Part shown: one piece after another, positions 57,439-64,000 of the stretch
How the letters are laid out: the number at the start of each line of letters is the position of its first letter
Position numbering within the stretch: position 1 is the first letter of the stretch
From: Pseudomonadota bacterium
GTDB lineage: Bacteria > Pseudomonadota > Gammaproteobacteria > Steroidobacterales > Steroidobacteraceae
DNA: 64,000 bases
Assembly (NCBI GenBank): GCA_023423935.1
Contig: JAFAEQ010000056.1
Coordinates: 1 to 64,000, forward strand
Direction of reading: 5' to 3'
The notes under the pieces: model-generated
What the model was told of the DNA's origin: nothing
The model's input: the letters and a program-made list of their open reading frames with translations, nothing else
Databases searched by the model: none
Position numbers and translations under genes: made by a program

Positions 57439-59076
57439 TCACGGATAAATCTCGATCTCCCGGAGCGAGTACACCCAGCTTCCGGCGCGCGTCGTACACA
57501 GCACTCGCACATAGCGGCCGACGCCTGACAAGCCGACGAGATCGTCGACGTCGCCGTTACCCGTGGCGGTTGTGTAAACGTCGGTCCACGTCTGCGCGTC
57601 GTTCGAGATCTGTACTTTGTAGGCCTTTGCGTAACCCGCATCCCACTGCAACCGTACGCGCGTGATCGTGTAGCGCTGTGCGAGATCGACGTAGAGCCAT
57701 TCTGCCGAACTGCTGTTCTTGCTTGCCCAGCGCGTGGTCGTCTTGGTGTCGACGGCCTTGGACGCCGCAAGCGTTGCGTTGTAGTCGGAGCTTGCGACGG
57801 CGGACTTCTTCGCCGCCACATCCTGCTTGGTGGTGATCGCCGCCATGATCGGCCCGAATTCGCGCCAGGCCTGTGCCTCGAGCGGACGCGCACCGCTCAG
57901 GAAATGCTTCAGATCCGGTCCCGTTGGCTGCGCCCAGATGTCGACGAACTCGATCTGCGTGCCTTCCGAGGCCGCGGCGCTAAGACGCTCCGCGAGATAC
58001 AGCGGATAGTCGCCGTCGTCGATCGGTCCGCCACCCTGCGTGATCGTCGGACCATCGGCACCCGTGCCGGTTTCGGACAGACCGAACGGCTTCTGATGAG
58101 CGGCCGCGAACGCAAGCGCCGCTGGCAGGCCCCAGCCACGTTTGCCATTCCAGTAATCGGACGCGGGGTAGTCCCAGCTGTGTTTGCGATTGGCTGCATT
58201 CGCATACCACTGCGGGAGCGTGACACTCTGTTTCGTGCTCCAGTCGTAGTACGCCGTTCGATTCACATCGCGCGTTGCATTCCAGATGCTGCTGTACGCA
58301 GTCGGTCCGACGATATCGACGTACGCGTCGCCGGGGTAGGTGGCTTCCTCGCTCATCCCGTAGTTGGCGTAGGAGGCCGCAGGACTCCATACCGTTTGAA
58401 TGATCATGCCGGACGCGGCTGCATAGGAGTGCGCCAGATTGGCCACGTGTCGCCAGGCGGCGATGTAGGCATCCCGCGCGGCCGGTGTGCGTGCCTGCCA
58501 TCCGTACCAGTTGCCGTTCTGTTCCCAGCCGATGCGCAGGTAGATCTTGGGAAAGCCGGCATCTCTATAGGCGTCGAAGATCGCAGGCCACACCCGGTAG
58601 GTGCCGCCGTCGTACTTGCCGCTCGCGATCTCGTTCATCATGCGGATGGCCGCGGCTTCGCTGTACTTGCCGCGATTCGGATTCGACGTCGGCAACGAGA
58701 GCTGAAACGCCGTCGGATTGTCCGTCAGGCCGACGCTGACGATCGGGATGATGGCCGGCTTGCCGTCCTTGTCGCGTTGGTTGAGATGCGCGGACGAAGT
58801 GAGCAGCGACAGGTTGTTCGCCGCCCAGCGCGCGTTCTGACTCCATTGCAGGTCGGTCGCTTTCGGGCTCCAGATGGGATCGCGATAGTCGATGAAGGCC
58901 GCCGTTACGCTCGGCTTCTGCTTCACGGTGCTCACGAATGCGTCGTACTGGGGAATTGCGGAGGAGGGCGTCGGGTCGCCGAAATAGAATCCCATGCCCG
59001 AATACTGTGCCTGCGCGAGCGACGCCGTTGCGCTCGAGACTGCGACCAGTCCTAAAAGAGCCGCGGATAGTTTCAT
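57439..59076 (-). CDS. Secreted GH26-like glycoside hydrolase with F5/8C module
   Basis: 545-residue exported enzyme. Signal peptide 1-23 (ends AQA/Q). Catalytic TIM-barrel region (about 25-385): LRIGWEQNGNWYGWQ carries a probable acid/base (Glu185) and FGLSETGTGADG a probable nucleophile (Glu335), as in clan GH-A families such as GH26. A C-terminal F5/8 type C (discoidin/CBM32) module spans about 405-545 (STKTTTRWASKNSSSAEWLYVDL...). Likely attacks a plant polysaccharide. The exact family is uncertain. ATG 59076 opens the signal peptide. Confidence 0.8.
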   Translation of the reverse strand: MKLSAALLGLVAVSSATASLAQAQYSGMGFYFGDPTPSSAIPQYDAFVSTVKQKPSVTAAFIDYRDPIWSPKATDLQWSQNARWAANNLSLLTSSAHLNQRDKDGKPAIIPIVSVGLTDNPTAFQLSLPTSNPNRGKYSEAAAIRMMNEIASGKYDGGTYRVWPAIFDAYRDAGFPKIYLRIGWEQNGNWYGWQARTPAARDAYIAAWRHVANLAHSYAAASGMIIQTVWSPAASYANYGMSEEATYPGDAYVDIVGPTAYSSIWNATRDVNRTAYYDWSTKQSVTLPQWYANAANRKHSWDYPASDYWNGKRGWGLPAALAFAAAHQKPFGLSETGTGADGPTITQGGGPIDDGDYPLYLAERLSAAASEGTQIEFVDIWAQPTGPDLKHFLSGARPLEAQAWREFGPIMAAITTKQDVAAKKSAVASSDYNATLAASKAVDTKTTTRWASKNSSSAEWLYVDLAQRYTITRVRLQWDAGYAKAYKVQISNDAQTWTDVYTTATGNGDVDDLVGLSGVGRYVRVLCTTRAGSWVYSLREIEIYP

Positions 59077-59426
59077 CGAAGATTTCCTGGGGGCGCCGAA
59101 AGCGTTGCGCGTGCACGGGAAAGTAATGTCGCGGCGATGTCGTTTTAATCGGCGCGACAACTGAAAACATGACCGTTATCCGCTGGGTTCGAGGATTGCC
59201 ATGCCCGCAATACAGCCCGTATCGATGGCTGAAAACTCCAGAAGTGAGTGTTCGTTCTCATTCCGTGGACTTGTTAAAGCAGGTCAGTGAAAGCGCCTGG
59301 AGCCGCACTGAATGAGCAACCGGCGTAGAGCTGAAGTTCTGCGTGCTGCGACCCGACATCTCCAACCGCGCGAGGTGAGCGGCACGGTGATAGAGTCGCA
59401 AGCATCCAACCACGCGGGCTTCCACT
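59077..59426. other. Divergent intergenic region
   Basis: 350 bases between the divergent glycoside hydrolase and lipoprotein genes; promoters are expected. No convincing small gene or operator identified. Confidence 0.5.
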
Positions 59427-59720
59427 ATGAATGCAAAACATCTGTCGATTGCGATCCTCGCGGGCGTAGTGATGCTCGCGGGCTGCCAGGACAAGTCAGC
59501 GTTGGAACGAGCCGAAGACAAAGTGAATGACGCGCTCGATCGCCGGCCCGGGGAGCCGTTTCGCGATGCGGCGGAGGATGTCGGCGCCGCCGCGAAAGAT
59601 TTCGGAAGCGCTATGAAGGATGTGGCGAAGGATGTGGCTCATGAAGCGAAGGGCGTTGCAAAGGACGTGGCGAAAGATGCAAAAGAAGCAGCGCGCGATC
59701 TGAAGGAATCGACCCGGTAG
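59427..59720 (+). CDS. Small lipoprotein with helical heptad repeats
   Basis: 97-residue lipoprotein. Lipobox VVMLAGC with Cys20. The mature part is Ala/Lys/Asp rich with repeated motifs AAKDF, DVAKDVAHEAKGVAKDVAKDAKEAARD, which should form an amphipathic helix similar to stress-related LEA/YtxH-like proteins. Function uncertain. Start ATG 59427. Confidence 0.85.
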   Translation: MNAKHLSIAILAGVVMLAGCQDKSALERAEDKVNDALDRRPGEPFRDAAEDVGAAAKDFGSAMKDVAKDVAHEAKGVAKDVAKDAKEAARDLKESTR

Positions 59721-59836
59721 CGATCGCATGAAGCGCGCATATCCGATGTGGATCTGATCTGCGCCAACTGCAATCTTCGGACGCGCTGCCCGGTCTTCTG
59801 AAGGACCCGTCAGCCCCGCGCGAGCGTTGTGCACTC

Positions 59837-60538
59837 ATGATCCCGATCCGCTTGAGATTCGCGTTGCTTTTAGTGCTCGGCCTGAGCATCGGCTCGACCG
59901 CAACCGCGCAGCCCGTCGTCGTCGAGCTGTTCACCTCGCAGGGTTGCAGCTCATGCCCGCCGGCGGATGCGTTACTGGGCGAAGTTGCACGCAAGCCCAA
60001 CGTGATCGCGCTCGCGTATCACGTGGACTACTGGGATAACCTCGGCTGGAAGGATCGCTTCTCTCTGCCGCAGGCAACGCAACGTCAGCAAGGTTATGTG
60101 CGTCGCCTGGCGCGTTCCGGGCCGTTCACGCCGCAAGTCGTGGTGAGCGGCGATACGAGCTTCGTCGGATCCAATCGTGCAGCCATGACGAAGGCGCTGG
60201 CGGAGAAGCGCGATGGGCTGGCAATTTCGCTGGCGAGATCACAGTCGCAGATACATATAAAAGTGACCGAAGCCTGGCGCGAACCCATGGATCTGTATGT
60301 CGTGTCCTATCTGAACGAGGCGAGGGCGACGATCCGTAGCGGCGAGAATGCAAATCGCACGCTCGAACACTTCAATGTCGTACGCTCGTTCCGCAAGCTC
60401 GCACGTTGGAACGGCACACCCCAGCAGTACGCAGTTCCTGTCGCTTCACTACCGAAAGACGCAACCGCAGTCGCAGTCCTCCTGCAGCGAAGCGGTCAAG
60501 GCGCCATTGCCGGCGCCGCGACGCTGTCGTTGCGGTAG
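59837..60538 (+). CDS. DUF1223 thioredoxin-fold protein
   Basis: 233-residue exported protein. Signal peptide 1-24 (ends ATA/Q). DUF1223 opening VVELFTSQGCSSCPPADALL with CxxC (CSSC), followed by AYHVDYWDNLGWKDRF, a hallmark. A second half carries TLEHFNVVRSFRKLARW. Family likely thiol redox in the periplasm; role unknown. Start ATG 59837. Confidence 0.9.
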   Translation: MIPIRLRFALLLVLGLSIGSTATAQPVVVELFTSQGCSSCPPADALLGEVARKPNVIALAYHVDYWDNLGWKDRFSLPQATQRQQGYVRRLARSGPFTPQVVVSGDTSFVGSNRAAMTKALAEKRDGLAISLARSQSQIHIKVTEAWREPMDLYVVSYLNEARATIRSGENANRTLEHFNVVRSFRKLARWNGTPQQYAVPVASLPKDATAVAVLLQRSGQGAIAGAATLSLR

Positions 60539-60712
60539 TCATGTCTGCTTGAGCCTGACGATCTGTGATTGAAGTCGGTCGCGAAGTCGCCGCTGGATCG
60601 GATCGCCGTGATCCCGCGTTCTCCCGTCTCCTGCATTCTTGAAGGTTGGTCGCGCCCCACCTATTCTGAGGCTGACCTTCCAGTTCACGCTCAAGACGCC
60701 GACGGAGAGCAG

Positions 60713-61486
60713 ATGGGAATGTTTGCAGGCAAGGTTGCGCTCGTGACCGGTGCGAGCTCGGGATTGGGCGCGGCGACTGCACTGAAGTTCGCTCGGGAAG
60801 GCGCCAAGGTGGTCATCGCCGCCCGTCGCGCCGAGCAGAGCGCGCAGATCGTGGAGCAAATTATCGAGTCGGGCAGTGAAGCTCTGTTCGTGCCGACCGA
60901 TGTGGGTCGCGCGGCGGACGTGGAGCGCATGGTGAATGCCGCAGTCGAGAAGTTCGGCCGACTGGATTACGCGGTGAACAACGCCGGCATTGCCGGCCCG
61001 CGCTACACGCCGATCGCCGAAGTCACCGAAGCGCAATGGGACGAGGTCATGGCCAGCAACCTGAAAGGAGTCTGGCTATGCATGAAGTACGAGATTCCCG
61101 CCTTGCTCGCCCATGGCGGCGGCGCAATCGTCAACATCACCTCGATTTACGGGCTCAAGCCCAGTGATATGGGTCATGGTCCTTACGCGGCCAGCAAGCA
61201 TGGCGTCGTGGGTCTGACGCGATCGGCGGCCGCGGACTACGGTCAATCGTCGATTCGTATCAACGCAGTGGCACCTGGTTTCACTCGCTCCGAGATGGTC
61301 GATCCCAACCGGCCGGGCGCGGCGGAAAAGTATCAGGCGCTGGTGGGGCGTCATTCGGGAATGAAACGACTAGGGCACGCCGAAGAGACGGCCAACGCGA
61401 TTACCTGGCTGTGCTCGGACGCGGCGAGCTATGTCAACGGCGTCGTTCTGCCGGTGGACGGCGGTAGCGTGACGCGGATGTACTAG
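60713..61486 (+). CDS. SDR-family oxidoreductase (glucose-1-dehydrogenase-like)
   Basis: 257-residue classical short-chain dehydrogenase. Cofactor loop TGASSGLGAAT, NNAG (AVNNAGIAGP), Ser in NITSIYG, catalytic YAASK, and the C-terminal YVNGVVLPVDGG. ATG 60713 has GGAG (60704-60707) upstream; the frame extends upstream to 60569 without meaning. NAD(P)-dependent; substrate unknown. It is complete, unlike the SDR at 14573-15280. Confidence 0.93.
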   Translation: MGMFAGKVALVTGASSGLGAATALKFAREGAKVVIAARRAEQSAQIVEQIIESGSEALFVPTDVGRAADVERMVNAAVEKFGRLDYAVNNAGIAGPRYTPIAEVTEAQWDEVMASNLKGVWLCMKYEIPALLAHGGGAIVNITSIYGLKPSDMGHGPYAASKHGVVGLTRSAAADYGQSSIRINAVAPGFTRSEMVDPNRPGAAEKYQALVGRHSGMKRLGHAEETANAITWLCSDAASYVNGVVLPVDGGSVTRMY

Positions 61487-61576
61487 AGGGCGCGGCAGTT
61501 CAGTGCGTGTCATCACCGCGATCGGCGCCATCACCCTTGCTCGATACTCGCGCTGTGTGAGGGGCGAGAAGGGCAT

Positions 61577-61759
61577 GTGGGTAATTGCTCGATGCCTGCG
61601 ACTGCTCCTCGCGACCGACAAGATGACATCCTGCACGGCCAGAGAGAGTTCTTCGTCCGCGATCTAGATGGTTATCTGTATCGATTCTATGAGTACATGG
61701 GGGAGCGCCGCGTACCCGACAAACCCATGCTCACGACAGGTCGGAACGCACACGGGTAA
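61577..61759 (+). pseudogene. VOC/glyoxalase-like C-terminal fragment
   Basis: 60-residue frame (GTG start) containing REFFVRDLDGYLYRFYEYMGERR, resembling the last strand-helix of a bleomycin-resistance/glyoxalase protein (metal Glu in FYE). The upstream two-thirds is absent. Likely a remnant, although a very small protein cannot be excluded. Confidence 0.5.
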
Positions 61760-61777
61760 TGAGGTCTCGAGACGACT

Positions 61778-62158
61778 ATGCCGTTCATTCACGTCAAATC
61801 CTTGCCGTTTGAACAATCCCTCGATATAGCCGCTGTTCTGGAGGGTCTCTCACGAGACTTCGCTGAAGGCACGAGTACCGGGATCGAGCACGTGACGGCG
61901 ACCTGGGAGTTCCTGCCTGCTGGCCATTACGCGGTCGCGGGGAAGGCCGCTTCGTATCAGCCTCAGAGCTCCCATCCGGTATTGGTGGATCTCTTGTCGC
62001 CTGACTTCAATTCTCCGCAGAAGATCGAGCGGATGCTTCAGGTCGCCGCGTCGAGCATTGCCAGGCGAACCGGAATTCCCATCGACAATATCTTCATCAA
62101 CCATCGCGCGGCGCATTCCGGCATGGTGTTCGACGCCGGTGAGATCGTGCGATGGTGA
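61778..62158 (+). CDS. Tautomerase-superfamily protein
   Basis: 126-residue protein with Pro2 (MPFIHVKSLPFE), which becomes the catalytic N-terminal proline after Met removal. Two beta-alpha-beta-like halves (1-60, 65-126; HPVLVDLLSPDFNSPQKIERMLQVAASSIARRTGIPIDNIFI) fit a fused 4-oxalocrotonate tautomerase-like subunit. Follows the VOC fragment by 18 bases. Activity unproven. Confidence 0.75.
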   Translation: MPFIHVKSLPFEQSLDIAAVLEGLSRDFAEGTSTGIEHVTATWEFLPAGHYAVAGKAASYQPQSSHPVLVDLLSPDFNSPQKIERMLQVAASSIARRTGIPIDNIFINHRAAHSGMVFDAGEIVRW

Positions 62159-62195
62159 TGCACGATCGGCGCTGCGCACTGCAATCTGCGGAGGC

Positions 62196-62220
62196 TGCGG
62201 GCGTGTTCTTGTCGCCCGCA
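62196..62220. terminator. Possible terminator hairpin
   Basis: 8-bp stem TGCGGGCG / CGCCCGCA with a 9-base loop, 38 bases beyond the tautomerase stop, then GGGAGCTCTTATTTATT. Serves the convergent genes; the U-tract is weak. Confidence 0.4.
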
Positions 62221-62235
62221 TCCGGGAGCTCTTAT

Positions 62236-62805
62236 TTATTTACGCACCGATCCAGCCAGCCACTCGCGGGCTTGTTCGGGTGTCATCGACGGATCGCCGC
62301 CGTCTTTCGCGATGGCGCACAGTAGTTTCACTGCGTCGCTTTGCTTCTTCTCGTTCGCCTGCAACGACACTTTCAGCTTGTGATGTTCGAAAGTCGCGCG
62401 TAACGCCTGCGCGGCGAACTTCGGTGCGTTCCTGAGCTTCTGTCCTTGCAATTTCTCTTCGGCGGATTCACTGGCTTGTGCTGCCTGCGTCAGCCAGGCG
62501 AGAACGCTGCCCGGATCCGTGAAGGGCGTGGATCGTTCCGTGAACTCGGCACGGATCGCATTCAACGCCTCGTGCTCGGGACTGCCGCGTTCCGCGGATT
62601 GCTCGAGCCATTCGATGAGTGCCGCGGAGGTCTTGCCGAAGGATTTCAGTGATTGGCGCACGCCGCGTGCCCCGGCGCCGGTATCGAGTTCGTGATGATC
62701 GGCGAATCCGCGGGCGATGTTGAAGATGTGCTCGACGAACTCATCGTCGTCTTTGACGGCGCGCGCCGCCTTTTCCAGTGTCTTGGTTCGACGTTTCTTG
62801 CTCAT
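62236..62805 (-). CDS. Hypothetical helical protein
   Basis: 189-residue Lys/Glu/Ala-rich protein, predicted all-helical. It starts MSKKRRTKTLEKAARAVKDDDEFVEHIFNIARGFADHHEL and ends REWLAGSVRK. I do not recognise a family. It follows the ferritin-like gene by 69 bases on the same strand, so it may be co-transcribed with it. Cytoplasmic; role unknown. Confidence 0.75.
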   Translation of the reverse strand: MSKKRRTKTLEKAARAVKDDDEFVEHIFNIARGFADHHELDTGAGARGVRQSLKSFGKTSAALIEWLEQSAERGSPEHEALNAIRAEFTERSTPFTDPGSVLAWLTQAAQASESAEEKLQGQKLRNAPKFAAQALRATFEHHKLKVSLQANEKKQSDAVKLLCAIAKDGGDPSMTPEQAREWLAGSVRK

Positions 62806-62874
62806 GATCTTGCGAATCGCGGACGAGGGACGCGGATTCTGGACGGGTTGCGTCGCAAGTGAAAGGGCATCCCC

Positions 62875-64000
62875 TCAGGTGCGCCACTTCTGCAGGCTAT
62901 CCGCGATTTTCGCAATCGCATGATCGACACCGATCAGCGAGGGTGCAAAACGGGAGGCCTGACGCGCCCCGTGAGCGAGTTCGTGCATGCGTTCCATCGT
63001 GAGCAGATGCTCGGAATCACCGTTCATCAGCGGCTCGAGATGTCGCAGCATGGTGAAGGTCATGCCCGCATTGATATCCGCGCCGGAGCTGGTGGCGGGC
63101 ATCCGTGCAAGCGCGACGCCGGCTCGGGCAAGCACGTGCATCAGATCGACCGCCGCATCGAGCACCGCCTTCTGAGCGTTCGCACCTTCTTCAGCGGGCC
63201 GGCCGAATGCCTGAGTCAGAAACCGCAATAACTGTCCGTACACGGCGTTCGCGAAATCGAGGACACGCGCGGCGGCTGGATCGTCGATGAACACCTTGTC
63301 TTCGGGTTCCGGTGGGCGGCGCATGACCGGATTGGTCGCGGCGGGCCATGCGGGAGCGAAGTTCGGATCCTGCGCGCACATCGACGCGTACTCGTTCTGA
63401 ATGGCCACGAAGCGCTCGTAGTGCGAATCGTCGCGACTCGACGGCGAGCCCTCGCCTTGTTCGACGATGGTGTCGATGGCGAGCAGGGCGGTGCGCAGAT
63501 CGACGATGGGCGAGATGCCTTCGAGATCGACGAGCTCGCGCGTCACCTGTCCTGCGACTGGCCCGATGAACAGCGCTGATTCTCCGAGACGCTGGCTGCA
63601 CGCACTCAAGTTCAGACGCAGTGCATCGTAGAGTCGACCGACCGTGGCGTAGTCCTGCACGCTCGGCATCAACCCTTCGTACGCTTCCTCACGCGTGTAC
63701 TCCTGGGGATGTTCGAAACCCTCACCGTCGGACAGATCCATGCCTTGTGGTCGTTCGAGATACACAAAATGCTCGAGCGTTTCGGGCGAGAAGGGCGTGA
63801 GCTTCACCACGACGCCGGAGGGGAAATAGCCGGGAGCCACCGGAAAATTGGGCCGATTGAAATGCGGACGGCCACCGATCGCGACCGCGAGATTCGATAC
63901 CAGCACGAGATGAACCATTTCGTCCGTCGCGACGGCGAGGATCGCCTTGCGCCAGCGTTCCACGGCCTCGGCTTGCGAAGCCATGAGGCCTTCGGCGGTG
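62875..64000 (-). CDS. VioB-like ferritin-like domain protein, 5' truncated by window edge
   Basis: At least 375 residues, open at the right edge. Contains the ferritin-like iminophenyl-pyruvate dimer synthase pattern: AVATDEMVHLVLVSNLAVAIGGRPHFNRPNFPVAPGYFPSGVVVKLTPFSPETLEHFVYLERP, with E, H and E/H metal ligands (EMVH, TLEHF). VioB proteins make indole-derived pigments in violacein synthesis, but many relatives have unknown roles. The start lies outside, since the frame continues (TAEGLMAS) to the edge. Confidence 0.82.
   Translation of the reverse strand, partial: TAEGLMASQAEAVERWRKAILAVATDEMVHLVLVSNLAVAIGGRPHFNRPNFPVAPGYFPSGVVVKLTPFSPETLEHFVYLERPQGMDLSDGEGFEHPQEYTREEAYEGLMPSVQDYATVGRLYDALRLNLSACSQRLGESALFIGPVAGQVTRELVDLEGISPIVDLRTALLAIDTIVEQGEGSPSSRDDSHYERFVAIQNEYASMCAQDPNFAPAWPAATNPVMRRPPEPEDKVFIDDPAAARVLDFANAVYGQLLRFLTQAFGRPAEEGANAQKAVLDAAVDLMHVLARAGVALARMPATSSGADINAGMTFTMLRHLEPLMNGDSEHLLTMERMHELAHGARQASRFAPSLIGVDHAIAKIADSLQKWRT

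Noticed and set aside
57904..59055. 383-residue plus-strand frame opposite the glycoside hydrolase
   Set aside because: Antisense shadow, unlike any protein family I know.

Overview
The window is about 62% GC with dense bacterial coding and many secreted or outer-membrane proteins (OmpW-type barrels, lipoproteins, AT-type signal peptides), so it is chromosomal DNA of a Gram-negative proteobacterium. A monomeric NADP isocitrate dehydrogenase, a glyoxylate-shunt locus, secreted xylan/mannan-type glycoside hydrolases and numerous extragenic palindromic repeats would fit a soil or plant-polymer-degrading gammaproteobacterium such as the Steroidobacter group. The taxonomic placement is inference only. 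I saw no rRNA, tRNA, CRISPR array, transposase or integrase.

Layout. (1) 1-1.3 kb: an OmpW-like barrel and a SnoaL-like protein. (2) 1.5-11.4 kb: a minus-strand polysaccharide operon, reading flippase (Wzx), polymerase (Wzy-like), Wzz-like chain-length protein, FkbM methyltransferase, class I methyltransferase, FkbM methyltransferase and three GT4 glycosyltransferases. A palindromic mobile-like repeat abuts its first gene. (3) 11.9-17.1 kb: DUF1330, ATP-grasp, cupin, an SDR protein lacking its catalytic Tyr and Lys, and a membrane histidine kinase. (4) 17.6-22.2 kb: glyoxylate bypass, with a RamB/ScfR-type regulator divergent from malate synthase (aceB) and isocitrate lyase (aceA). (5) 22.2-29 kb: an SDR/AraC divergent pair, M14 peptidase, CPBP protease, an isoprenylcysteine-methyltransferase-like membrane protein and a GH11 xylanase with a carbohydrate-binding module. 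(6) 30-39.7 kb: a lipoprotein, DUF488, a hybrid PAS histidine kinase, an orphan tail-tube protein, a barrel protein, cardiolipin synthase and a DUF2817 protein. (7) 40-43.8 kb: a BlaI/M56 pair with twin operators, a decayed LysR fragment and an amidohydrolase broken by a 210-bp tandem duplication. (8) 44-56 kb: an acyltransferase/SGNH protein, PhnB-like VOC, UPF0158, an ArsR/SRPBCC operon, monomeric isocitrate dehydrogenase, a serine hydrolase, a FUSC protein and a MerR divergent pair. (9) 57-64 kb: a GH26-like enzyme with an F5/8C module, small lipoprotein, DUF1223, SDR, a VOC fragment, tautomerase and a VioB-type ferritin-like protein cut by the window edge.

The genes form several small functional groups: surface polysaccharide assembly, acetate/fatty-acid carbon use (aceB, aceA, and further away icd, which competes for isocitrate), plant polysaccharide attack, and several small regulator-target pairs with visible operator palindromes. 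The most distinctive feature is the number of extragenic repeat families. One is a roughly 260-290 bp element with CTAGTG terminal inverted repeats (three copies). Another is a double-hairpin family beginning TGTGGGTTCGG. A third is bounded by GGCCGCAAAGACCGCA, and there are several tandem arrays. Some of these sit directly on gene boundaries, and one is duplicated inside a gene.
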